Both the position numbers and the translations under genes were made by a program. The notes beneath the pieces are model-generated. The model made no database searches. It worked only from the letters and a program-made list of their open reading frames with translations, and was not told where the DNA came from. A stretch of 64,000 nt of DNA from Streptomyces sp. SM10. Lineage in GTDB: Bacteria > Actinomycetota > Actinomycetes > Streptomycetales > Streptomycetaceae. The first letter of the stretch is position 1, and each line of letters begins with the position of its first letter. The DNA lies in assembly GCF_002910915.1 (NCBI RefSeq), contig NZ_NEUF01000119.1:1-64000 (forward strand). The letters are read 5' to 3'. Below are positions 15,517-23,270 of this stretch, piece after piece.

Positions 15517-16596
15517 GTGTTGATCGGTGAGGTGGCACGGCGGTCCGGGGTCAGCGCCCGCATGCTCAGGCACTACGACTCGCTGGGCCTGGTACGGCCG
15601 ACGGGGCGCACCGGTGGCGGCTATCGCGCGTACTCCGACGAGGACATCCGGCGGATCTTCCACGTCGAGAGCCTGAGGTCGCTGGGGCTGTCGTTGCACG
15701 AGGTCGGGCGCGCACTGGACGATCCCGGCTTCGCCCCGTCGAAGCTCGTCGACGACCTCGTCCGGCGTACGCGCGAACGCCTCGCGGCCGAGACGGCGCT
15801 GCTCACGCGCCTCAGCCGCATCGACGCCACGGAACCCGCGGGCTGGGAGGAGGTCCTCCAGGTCGTCGCGCTGCTCCAGTCCCTGGGGTCGGAGAGCGCC
15901 GGGCATCGCCAGCGCGCGGCGCTCTCGTCGTCCGAGGAGGTCCGGGTGCCGGTGGAAGCCCTGGTCGAGGCGGCGCTGAGCGAGAGGGACCCGCACGTCG
16001 CCGGAGCCCTTCGATGGGCTCTGGCGCAGTCGGGCGGGAGCGGAGTGGCGCTGTTGGCGGAGGGCCTCGGCTCGCCGACGGCCGCCGTGCGCAGACGTGC
16101 CGTCCGGTCCCTCGCCGAGATCCCGGACGACGGGGCGACCGCGCTGCTGCGGGGCGCCCTCACGGACTCCGACATCGTGGTCCGCAGGTCCGCGGCCCTG
16201 GCGCTGGGGACGCGTGGCGTGGCCGACGCGGTCCCGACGCTCGTCGCCATGGTCGTCGACGGGGCGAACGACGTCGACGCGGCCGACGCACTCCGCGCAC
16301 TCGCGGACGGCCCCGCGTCGGCGGACGTTCCCGAGCCGGTGGGCCTGGCCCCGTCCTCCGGCCGACCCGCGTCGGCGGACGGGACCACGCCGGCGGACCG
16401 GATCGCCACCGCGCTGGTCGACCGTCTCGCCCGCCGTGCCGGCTCGTCCGTACGCCGACGGCTGACGCAGGCACTCGCGGAGATCCCGGGCGCCACGGCG
16501 TCACAGGCGCTCGTGGATCTGTCCCACGACGAGGACCGTGCCGTCGCGCTCACCGCGGCCTACGTCCTCACCTTGCGCGCCGCCCGGCAGGAGTGA
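15517..16596 (+). CDS. MerR regulator fused to HEAT repeats
   Basis: 359 residues from a GTG start. Residues 1-70 are a classic MerR head (LIGEVARRSGVSARMLRHYD), followed by the dimer helix to about 125. Instead of a small metal or drug domain, the rest (about 140-359) is a HEAT solenoid (VAGALRWALAQSGGSGVALL, SPTAAVRRRAVRSLAEIPDD). The operator 14791-14813 ahead of the operon is very likely its own site, so the operon would be autoregulated by promoter twisting. The signal is probably a protein or large ligand bound by the solenoid. Confidence 0.87.
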   Translation: MLIGEVARRSGVSARMLRHYDSLGLVRPTGRTGGGYRAYSDEDIRRIFHVESLRSLGLSLHEVGRALDDPGFAPSKLVDDLVRRTRERLAAETALLTRLSRIDATEPAGWEEVLQVVALLQSLGSESAGHRQRAALSSSEEVRVPVEALVEAALSERDPHVAGALRWALAQSGGSGVALLAEGLGSPTAAVRRRAVRSLAEIPDDGATALLRGALTDSDIVVRRSAALALGTRGVADAVPTLVAMVVDGANDVDAADALRALADGPASADVPEPVGLAPSSGRPASADGTTPADRIATALVDRLARRAGSSVRRRLTQALAEIPGATASQALVDLSHDEDRAVALTAAYVLTLRAARQE

Positions 16597-16717
16597 GCGC
16601 GGCCCTCACCGAAGCCCACGGCCCGGGCACGGCACCCGACCGCACCGGGCACAGGATGTCGGGTCCGGCAGGGTACGGACTTCCTAACGTGAGGCACGCA
16701 GAAGGAAGGAGTCCGGG

Positions 16718-17584
16718 ATGCTGGACCGGCTGAACCAGGCCATGGAGCACATCGAGTCCCACCTCGACGAACCGGTCGACGTGGCCGGCCTCGCCCGCGT
16801 CGCGGTGACGTCGGAGTACCACTTCCGGCGGATGTTCTCCGCGCTGGCGGGCCTCCCGCTGTCGGAGTACATCCGGCGCCGGCGGCTGACCGTGGCCGGC
16901 GCCGAGGTGCTCGCGGGCGACCGGACACTGCTGGACGTCGCGACCCGCTACGGCTACGGCTCGGGCGAGGCCTTCGCCCGTGCTTTCCGCGCCATGCACG
17001 GCGTGGGGCCGGGCGAGGCCCGGCGGACCGGCGCGGCTCTGCACTCCCAGCCCCGGATGTCCTTCCGCCTCGTCGTCGAAGGGAGCAGCAGCACGCGGTA
17101 CAGGATCGTGGACAAGGACGCGTTCCGGGTCGTCGGCAGGAGGGCCCGCGTACCCCTCGTCCACGAGGGGGCGAATCCGGCGATCGCCGACTTCATCCGG
17201 TCCCTCCCGAAGGACACGGTGGCGCGCGTCGCGGCCCTGGCCGACCAGGAGCCGACAGGGATCGTCGGGGTCAGCGACCAGCTCGACCCGAGCCGTGCGG
17301 AGGGGACCGAACTCGACTACTACCACGGAGTGGTGACGGGCGCCGAGGTCCCCGAGGACATGGACGCACTGTCCGTCCCGGCGGGCATGTGGGCCGTCTT
17401 CGAGAGCTCCGGCCCCTTCCCGAAGACGCTCCAGTACCTCTGGCGGGACGTGTTCACCCAGTGGTTCCCGTCGAACCCGTACGGAAGCAGGCCGAGCCCG
17501 GAGATCCTGAGCTTCAGGCTCTCCGAGGACGGGCAGCAGGCGGACGCGGAGCTCTGGATCCCCGTGGAGCGGTCGGGCGCCTGA
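16718..17584 (+). CDS. AraC-family regulator with GyrI-like domain
   Basis: 288 residues. Residues 1-105 hold the two AraC helix-turn-helices (HLDEPVDVAGLARVAVTSEY, LDVATRYGYGSGEAFARAFR); residues about 125-285 are a GyrI-like/BTR small-molecule domain. Proteins of this layout (Rob/SoxS-like) sense drugs or hydrophobic compounds and activate efflux or modifying enzymes. The ATG follows GAAGGAAGGAG. TAACGT at 16685-16690 is a -10 candidate. The neighbouring AAC(3) gene (minus strand) converges from the right. Confidence 0.87.
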   Translation: MLDRLNQAMEHIESHLDEPVDVAGLARVAVTSEYHFRRMFSALAGLPLSEYIRRRRLTVAGAEVLAGDRTLLDVATRYGYGSGEAFARAFRAMHGVGPGEARRTGAALHSQPRMSFRLVVEGSSSTRYRIVDKDAFRVVGRRARVPLVHEGANPAIADFIRSLPKDTVARVAALADQEPTGIVGVSDQLDPSRAEGTELDYYHGVVTGAEVPEDMDALSVPAGMWAVFESSGPFPKTLQYLWRDVFTQWFPSNPYGSRPSPEILSFRLSEDGQQADAELWIPVERSGA

Positions 17585-17612
17585 CCGGCTGCCGGGCGGG
17601 GCGACGCCCAGG

Positions 17613-18485
17613 CTATCGGGCGGCGCCGAGCTTCTCCTGGATCCAGGCGAGGCCGAATCCGAGGACCTCACCGGCTTCGAAGAGATGGCTGTCGGCCGCG
17701 CCCACGCGTCCCCGGCGCCCGATCCCGGCGGCCAGCATGTCCCGGACGATCGTCTCGAACGGATCCTGGCCGCCGGGCGTGACCGAGGAGTAGTCGAAGG
17801 CCCCGCCGGAGGAGTCGATGTCGCGGAAGCGGCGCCAGACCCGCTGTCCGGCGGGGTCGAGCAACGGCTGCTCGTACTCCACGAACCGCTTGCCCGGCGC
17901 GTCGGCGAGCGCCTCCGCGTGGTGCAGGAGGGTGAGGGTCTCCAGCGGTGCGCCCAGCATCAGCACCCTGCCTCCCAGGTCGACCAGCCGGGCGAACGGA
18001 CTGCCGGGACCGTGCGGGTCGTCCCACGGGTGGTCGGCCGTCAGCTCGGCGGCCGCCGCCCCGAGCGCCGCGACGCTGACATCGGGGTGCCGGCTGCGGA
18101 CCGCACCCGGCCACCGGCGCAGGGCCTCCGGCAGGCGGCCGTTGTCGTGGTCCGCCTCGCTCGTCTCCGGGTCGTACGCGGGGTGTTCGGCCCGTACGGC
18201 GTCCTGCCAGGGCCGGGGCCAGTCGCCGAAGCCGTACGGCAGGGCGTCGTGCCAGCCGCAGGTCACCATCAGTGTGCCCCGCTCCCCCACGGCGTCCTGG
18301 AGCGCGCCGATCAGGGCCGGGGGGCCGCCGGCCACGTATCCGAGGGCGGACAAGCGCGTATGGAACATCACGGTGTCGCCCTCCGCGAGGCCGAGCGCGG
18401 TCAGATCACGGACCAGCCGGGCACGGGTGACCGGCCCGTCGGCGCGCGCGAGCAGTGCGGCACGGTCCAGGGGCGGTTCGTCCAT
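17613..18485 (-). CDS. AAC(3)-family aminoglycoside N-acetyltransferase
   Basis: 290 residues matching the AAC(3) family: FHTRLSALGYVAGGPPALIG, TCGWHDALPYGF, SRHPDVSVAALG and the DHPWDDPHGPGSPFARL block, with LTLLHHAEAL in the place of the usual HxxAH/AE catalytic region. Members transfer acetyl from acetyl-CoA to the 3-amino group of aminoglycosides, though chromosomal Streptomyces copies may act on other amines. TAGCGT 7 bases before the ATG suggests a leaderless mRNA. Divergent from the MORN gene, with only 32 bases between the start codons. Confidence 0.85.
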   Translation of the reverse strand: MDEPPLDRAALLARADGPVTRARLVRDLTALGLAEGDTVMFHTRLSALGYVAGGPPALIGALQDAVGERGTLMVTCGWHDALPYGFGDWPRPWQDAVRAEHPAYDPETSEADHDNGRLPEALRRWPGAVRSRHPDVSVAALGAAAAELTADHPWDDPHGPGSPFARLVDLGGRVLMLGAPLETLTLLHHAEALADAPGKRFVEYEQPLLDPAGQRVWRRFRDIDSSGGAFDYSSVTPGGQDPFETIVRDMLAAGIGRRGRVGAADSHLFEAGEVLGFGLAWIQEKLGAAR

Positions 18486-18492
18486 GGGTGCG

Positions 18493-18511
18493 ACGCTACC
18501 GCTCCTATGCT
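18493..18511. promoter_or_regulatory. Back-to-back leaderless promoters
   Basis: Minus-strand TAGCGT (18498-18493) serves the AAC(3) gene and plus-strand TATGCT (18506-18511) serves the MORN gene; only 7 bases separate the two -10 elements. Two polymerases cannot occupy both. Confidence 0.55.
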
Positions 18512-18517
18512 GCCCCC

Positions 18518-18862
18518 ATGGCTGAGGAGCGGTTCAAGGACGGCAAGCTGTCGGGCGAGGGTGCCTACGCGGACGGGGAGCGGCACGGCCCCTGGACCTT
18601 CTACTTCCGCAACGGCACGGTGAAGGCACGGGGTTCGTACGAGGCCGGGCAGCTCGACGGCCCGTGGGTGTGGCACCGCGAGGGCGGCGGACCGCTCCAG
18701 GAGGGCTCCTTCGTGGACGGCGTACAGCACGGCCCCTGGCGGCGTTGGCACAGCAACGGGAATCTGCTGGACGAGGGGTCGTACGCGCACGGGAAGAAGA
18801 CCGGCACGTGGGTGACGTACGACAAGGACGGCAACGAGTCCCGGCGCAGGACCCACCGCTGA
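18518..18862 (+). CDS. MORN-repeat (YwqK-like) protein
   Basis: 114 residues built almost wholly of MORN-type repeats: GEGAYADGERHGPWTFYFRN, ARGSYEAGQLDGPWVWHREG, QEGSFVDGVQHGPWRRWHSN and DEGSYAHGKKTGTWVTYDKD. The YwqK group is named after putative antitoxins, but no toxin gene is next to it. The start is the ATG 6 bases after TATGCT, without a ribosome site. Divergent from the AAC(3) gene. Confidence 0.82.
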   Translation: MAEERFKDGKLSGEGAYADGERHGPWTFYFRNGTVKARGSYEAGQLDGPWVWHREGGGPLQEGSFVDGVQHGPWRRWHSNGNLLDEGSYAHGKKTGTWVTYDKDGNESRRRTHR

Positions 18863-19028
18863 GCCTCGGCGCATGCGCGACCCGCCTTTCGTCGGGGGAT
18901 CAGAGACGATGGCCGCACCTGTCCCTCTCCTGGAACCGCTCCGCCCGGTCCGGCCGTCCTCACGCGCGAACCACCGCGCCGCTCACCTTGAGTGCCGCGC
19001 GGGGCACACCACGCATCCAGGGGGCAGC

Positions 19029-19697
19029 ATGACCACGCACGGCAGCACGCGACCACGGAACAGCCGTCCGGGAACCGCCGGTTCGCCGGCCGCGCGCACC
19101 GCCCGTACGGCTTTGCGGGGCTACGCCAAGGGGGCCCTCGTGCTCGCCCTCGCGCTGGGAGCCACCACCGCGTGCAGCCGGACGTCGGACGGCATCGGGG
19201 GGTCGTCGAAGGGCGGCAGCCAGAAGGCCAGGGACTGGAAGGTCGGCGACTGCGCCGGTCCGGACACGAGCGAGTCGAAGGACGGCTACCAGCCCCTGGA
19301 CTGCGACGACCCGAAGGCGACGATCAAGGCGCTCCAGGTCAAGGACGGCGAGATCTTCGCCGGGGCGGTCGAGTGCCCGGCCGGCACCGACGAGATCATC
19401 TCGGTGAAGGTGTCCTTCGGCGGGGACGCGAGCGCCGGCCTGCCCAGCAAGACCATCTGCGGCCGCAACCTCTCCGGCGACCACCCCGGTGACGCGGGCG
19501 CCGGCGGCGGGCAGCTCGTGGTGGGCGACTGCGTGGACGACCAGGCGAAGGAGGTCGCCTGCGCGAGCGGCGGCGGCAGCAAGGTCCTCGCCCTGACCAA
19601 GACCGCCGAGGAGTGCCCGGCCGACGCCGACAACCCCATCGAGCTGTTCCCGAGCCCGGGACGCCCGTACGACGCGATCTGCACCAGCAAGGCCTGA
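19029..19697 (+). CDS. Probable lipoprotein of unknown function
   Basis: 222 residues from the ATG after AGGGGGCAGC. A basic N-terminal region, a hydrophobic stretch (about 34-48) and C49 form a lipoprotein-like signal, although the -3 residue is Thr rather than Leu. The mature part has several Cys residues (VGDCAGPD, LDCDDP, VECPAG, KTICGRN, VGDCVDD, EVACASG, AEECPAD), probably paired in disulfides, in two related halves (WKVGDCAGP... and LVVGDCVDD...). This resembles LppU/SCO3897-type proteins of actinomycetes. Function unknown. Confidence 0.75.
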   Translation: MTTHGSTRPRNSRPGTAGSPAARTARTALRGYAKGALVLALALGATTACSRTSDGIGGSSKGGSQKARDWKVGDCAGPDTSESKDGYQPLDCDDPKATIKALQVKDGEIFAGAVECPAGTDEIISVKVSFGGDASAGLPSKTICGRNLSGDHPGDAGAGGGQLVVGDCVDDQAKEVACASGGGSKVLALTKTAEECPADADNPIELFPSPGRPYDAICTSKA

Positions 19698-19885
19698 CAC
19701 ACGGCCGGGAAGGTCCCCGGCCCGACGGACATCACACCGACGGCCGGGGCCCGCACCACAGGTGCGCACCCCGGCCGGAGATCCGATGTGTGGGGGTGTC
19801 CGGGGCACGCGGTCCGTGTGCGTCGCATGCACACACGCGACCCGCGCAGGAGACACGCATGCGCGACGAGCGCGCGTTCAACATC

Positions 19886-19915
19886 TTGACGTGCTCCTGT
19901 CGAGGTGGCTTTATG
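19886..19915 (+). promoter_or_regulatory. Promoter of the mannanase gene
   Basis: TTGACG at 19886-19891 and TTTATG at 19910-19915 (18-base spacer). The -10 region overlaps the CebR box. Confidence 0.55.
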
Positions 19916-19927
19916 GGAGCGCTCCCA
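19914..19927. promoter_or_regulatory. CebR operator
   Basis: TGGGAGCGCTCCCA, a perfect 14-base match to the Streptomyces CebR box. CebR is a LacI-type repressor released by cello-oligosaccharides. The site covers the -10/+1 region, so binding should block transcription. Confidence 0.88.
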
Positions 19928-19982
19928 TACACGGGCCCGTCCGATGTTTGCGTCACCCGGCACCCACCCTTCTGGAGTCGCA

Positions 19983-21665
19983 GTGAGATCAGCAACGAGC
20001 ACGGCACGAAAGAGCCCCTTATCCGTCCTGTTGAAGACCCTGGCCGCCCTTCTCGGCGTCGTCCTGCTGGGTGTCCTCGCCCCGACGGCCTCGGCGCAGC
20101 CCGGCCCCGCGCGGGCGGAGGCCGCGGCCCCCGGCCTGCACATCAGCGACGGCCGCCTGCTGGAGGGCAACGGCAACGACTTCGTCATGCGCGGCGTGAA
20201 CCACGCGCACACCTGGTACCCGGGTGAGACACAGTCGCTGGCCGACATCAAGGCCTTCGGCGCCAACACCGTCCGCGTCGTCCTGTCCGACGGCCACCGC
20301 TGGACGCGGAACGGCCCCGAGGAGGTCGCGGACATCATCGGCGACTGCAGGACCAACCGGCTGATCTGCGTGCTGGAGGTGCACGACACCACCGGCTACG
20401 GAGAGGACGCGGCGGCGGGCACGCTCGACCACGCGGCCGACTACTGGATCAGCCTCAAGGACGTCCTCGCGGGCCAGGAGGACTACGTCGTCATCAACAT
20501 CGGCAACGAGCCCTGGGGCAACACGGACCCCGCAGGCTGGACCGCGCCCACGACGGCCGCCGTCCAGAAGCTGCGCGGCGCCGGCTTCGCCCACACGATC
20601 ATGGTGGACGCACCCAACTGGGGCCAGGACTGGCAGGGCGTCATGCGCGCCAACGCCCAGGCGGTGTACGACGCCGACACCACGGGCAACCTGATCTTCT
20701 CGATCCACATGTACAGCGTCTACAACACGGCCCAGGCGGTCACCGACTACCTGAACGCGTTCGTCGACGCCGGACTTCCCCTCCTCATCGGCGAGTTCGG
20801 CGGACCTGCCGACCAGTGGGGCGACCCGGACGAGGACACCATGATGGCCACCGCCGAGGAGCTCGGCCTCGGCTACCTGGCCTGGTCGTGGAGCGGCAAC
20901 ACCGACCCGGTCCTCGACCTGGCCATCGACTTCGACCCGAGCCAACTCAGCTCCTGGGGCGAGCGCGTCTTCCACGGCGCCGACGGCATCGCCCAGACCT
21001 CCAGGGAAGCCACCGTCTTCGGTGGCGGCGGTGACCCGGACGACACGCAGGCCCCGACCGCCCCGGGCACCCCGACCGCATCCGCCGTGACGGCCACCTC
21101 GGCCACCCTCACCTGGCCCCCGGCGACGGACAACGTTGCCATCGCCGGATACGACGTCGTCCGCGTCACCGGCGCGGGTGAGACCGGAGCGGCCTCGTCC
21201 ACCGGCAACAGCGTCACCGTGACCGGCCTCGACGCCGACACCACGTACTCCTTCGCCGTCTACGCCCGCGACGCGGCCGGCAACCGCTCGGCCCGGTCCG
21301 CCGCGGTGAGCGTCACCACGGATGAGAACGGGCCCACCCCGGGCGTCGGATGCTCCGTCGGCTACCGGGTGGCCGGCGAGTGGCCCGGCGGGTTCCAGGG
21401 CGAGATCACCATCCGCAACACCGGCGCGAGCGCCATCAGCGGCTGGAACCTCGGCTTCGCCTTCGCCGACGGCCAGACCGTCACCAACATGTGGGGCGGG
21501 ACCCCCACACAGAGCGGCTCCACGGTCAGTGTGGCCCCCGCCGGATACACGGCCTCGATCGCCGCGAACGCCTCGGTGACGCTCGGCTTCACCGGCGCCA
21601 AGGGCGGTACCAACACTGCCCCGACCGCCTTCACGCTCAGCGGCACCACCTGCACGACGGCCTGA
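19983..21665 (+). CDS. manA: Secreted GH5 beta-mannanase with FnIII and CBM2
   Basis: 560 residues from the GTG after GGAG. A signal peptide with a basic head and ASA site ends near residue 39. The GH5 (subfamily 8-like) catalytic domain runs to about 345, with LHISDGRLLEGNGNDFVMRG at its start, acid/base E176 in NIGNEPWG and nucleophile E271 in LIGEFGG. A fibronectin III module (about 358-450) and a cellulose-binding CBM2 (about 456-558, Cys at both ends) follow. It should cut beta-1,4-mannan in plant walls. The CebR box in the promoter ties it to cellulose use rather than a mannan-specific regulator. Confidence 0.9.
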   Translation: MRSATSTARKSPLSVLLKTLAALLGVVLLGVLAPTASAQPGPARAEAAAPGLHISDGRLLEGNGNDFVMRGVNHAHTWYPGETQSLADIKAFGANTVRVVLSDGHRWTRNGPEEVADIIGDCRTNRLICVLEVHDTTGYGEDAAAGTLDHAADYWISLKDVLAGQEDYVVINIGNEPWGNTDPAGWTAPTTAAVQKLRGAGFAHTIMVDAPNWGQDWQGVMRANAQAVYDADTTGNLIFSIHMYSVYNTAQAVTDYLNAFVDAGLPLLIGEFGGPADQWGDPDEDTMMATAEELGLGYLAWSWSGNTDPVLDLAIDFDPSQLSSWGERVFHGADGIAQTSREATVFGGGGDPDDTQAPTAPGTPTASAVTATSATLTWPPATDNVAIAGYDVVRVTGAGETGAASSTGNSVTVTGLDADTTYSFAVYARDAAGNRSARSAAVSVTTDENGPTPGVGCSVGYRVAGEWPGGFQGEITIRNTGASAISGWNLGFAFADGQTVTNMWGGTPTQSGSTVSVAPAGYTASIAANASVTLGFTGAKGGTNTAPTAFTLSGTTCTTA

Positions 21666-21744
21666 CCCGGCCGCCCCGCGGCCGGCAGCCGCCCCCTGCC
21701 GGCCGCTCCCTCCTCCCCCCTTCCCGGGGCGCCGCCGCCCGCCG

Positions 21745-21779
21745 CCCGGCACCCGGCACCCGGCACCCGGCACCCGGCA
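21745..21779. repeat. Five 7-bp tandem repeats in a promoter region
   Basis: CCCGGCA five times, then CCCGGCC. The array ends 18 bases before the start codon at 21798 and covers the -35 position of that gene. Confidence 0.9.
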
Positions 21780-21785
21780 CCCGGC

Positions 21786-21791
21786 CATGAT
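21786..21791 (+). promoter_or_regulatory. -10-like element of the isochorismatase-family gene
   Basis: CATGAT, 6 bases before the ATG; suggests a leaderless mRNA. Confidence 0.4.
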
Positions 21792-21797
21792 GTCCGT

Positions 21798-22382
21798 ATG
21801 AGCTCACACACAAGTCCCTTCCATGCCCTGATCGTTGTCGACGTACAGCGGGCGTTCGTCCGGGGAGACGGCGCGCTGCCCGAGGCCGGGCGCCTCGTGG
21901 ACCGCACGGGGGACCTGATCGCCCGCGCGCGGGCGGCCGGCGCGCTCGTCGTCCACGTCCAGAACGACGGGCCCGTCGGATCGGACGACGAACCCCACAC
22001 CCCCGGCTGGGAGTTGCACCACCCCGTCGAGGCGGGCGCCGCGGAGGCGGCGATCCGCAAGACCCATGACGACGCCTTTCAGGAGACCTCGCTGGAGGAG
22101 CTGCTGACCGCGTCCGGGGTCCGGTCGCTCGCCGTCTGCGGGCTGATGTCCGAGATGTGCGTCCAGGCGACGGCCCGCACGGCCGTGGCGCTGGGTTACC
22201 GGGTCGTCCTGCCGTACGACGCCCACGCGACGTACGACATCCCGGCGGAGCCCGGAATCAGCGCGGCCGTCCCGGCGGGCACGGTCTCTCGGGTCGCCGC
22301 CTGGCCGCTGAGCAGAGATGCCGACGTCACGGCCCGCGCCGCCGACGTGAAGTTCAACGCCCCCGCACGCGCGACCTCCTGA
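21798..22382 (+). CDS. Isochorismatase-family cysteine hydrolase
   Basis: 194 residues. The triad of the family is visible: D19-like in ALIVVDVQRAFV, the Lys in IRKTHDDAF, and the Cys in CGLMSEMCVQATARTAVALG. Members hydrolyse isochorismate, nicotinamide, N-carbamoyl amines or similar. The GLMSEMCV block is of the general hydrolase type, not the PncA type (a true PncA lies at 58660). No linked siderophore or phenazine genes, so the substrate is open. Confidence 0.85.
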   Translation: MSSHTSPFHALIVVDVQRAFVRGDGALPEAGRLVDRTGDLIARARAAGALVVHVQNDGPVGSDDEPHTPGWELHHPVEAGAAEAAIRKTHDDAFQETSLEELLTASGVRSLAVCGLMSEMCVQATARTAVALGYRVVLPYDAHATYDIPAEPGISAAVPAGTVSRVAAWPLSRDADVTARAADVKFNAPARATS

Positions 22383-22729
22383 CGTCTGCCACCTCCCCTC
22401 CACCACCGACCAGGCCGCCGGCGGCAACCGGCTGCTCGCCGACGGCCTGGGCCCCACCGGCCAGGGGCCCCGGAAGAGGGCTGCTCGCCGTCGACCGGAG
22501 GGCCGACTCCGTCCGGATCACCGCCGAACTCTGGGGCATGGGGCCGGGTTTCCTCCTCACGTCCGAGACCACCGTCGTGGGGTGCTACGTCTTCGACGTC
22601 ACGCCGGAGCAGGACGGGAAGCCGCGCGTCGCCGTACGGGAGACGGCGAGAGAGTGGTGCAGGTCCCTCATCCGGACCGATCCGCCCGCGCCGGCGCTCC
22701 TCACACCCTCCGCGGCCGCGCAGGGGTGA
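22380..22729 (+). pseudogene. Frameshifted gene remnant, family unknown
   Basis: Two coding-like stretches lie in different frames. The first (about 22384-22470) reads DVCHLPSTTDQAAGGNRLLA and onward; the second (about 22479-22729) reads LLAVDRRADSVRITAELWGM ... GPGFLLTSETTVVGCYVFDV and ends in a proper stop. Both have strong G/C third positions. No start codon with a ribosome site is present. A single indel near 22470 would join them, so this is probably a decayed gene. Confidence 0.45.
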
Positions 22730-22748
22730 CGGTCGCCCGGTCGCCGGT

Positions 22749-23108
22749 TCAGTCGCCGTCGAGCCTGCCGACCAGACGCCGGAGTTCGCGGGCTCCGCGC
22801 GGCGACAGCGCGCCCATCACGGTGCCGAGCAGATCCCGCGCCGCCAACGGGTCGCCGCAGCAGTCCTCGTGGTCGTCGCCCAGCTCGTCGTCGCGCCACA
22901 GCGCCCTCAGCGGCCGTCGCACGTGATGCTTCCAGCGGCGCACCGCTTCGGCGACCTCGCCGGGCCCGAGGTAGTTGCGGCTCAGCTCAAGGCGGGCGAT
23001 CTCCGCCAGGGTGCGCGAGGACAGGCCGTTGATGACGGTCCTCGGGCCGTTCGGCCGGCGACGGTGGACCCGGCCGGTGCGGAGGTGTCCTGCGCGCCTA
23101 CGCGGCAT
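22749..23108 (-). CDS. Small basic/acidic helical protein, unknown
   Basis: 119 residues, no signal or membrane segment. A very basic head (MPRRRAGHLRTGRVHRRRP) precedes a helical region (LAEIARLELSRNYLGPGEVA, VRRWKHHVRRPLRALW) and an acidic patch DDELGDDHEDCCGDP. The tail GALSPRGARELRRLVGRLD is helical. I do not recognise it. It lies divergent from the DNA ligase gene, 162 bases between starts. Confidence 0.65.
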   Translation of the reverse strand: MPRRRAGHLRTGRVHRRRPNGPRTVINGLSSRTLAEIARLELSRNYLGPGEVAEAVRRWKHHVRRPLRALWRDDELGDDHEDCCGDPLAARDLLGTVMGALSPRGARELRRLVGRLDGD

Positions 23109-23270
23109 GGACCTTTCGGTTCGTCGTCATGCCGCACATGGTGCCACGCCCCCCGCACGGCCGTCCCCTGCGTTTCCCGGGTGCCGGACCACAGCCGGGA
23201 CCACCGGCCACGGCAGGACCACCGGCCGTGACACCCGGCCGCACGGGGCCTCTGCTGAGAGGCTGCTGCC

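Noticed and set aside
21798..22382. Nicotinamidase call for this isochorismatase-family gene
   Set aside because: It lacks the D-x-H-x5-H metal site seen in the true PncA at 58660.
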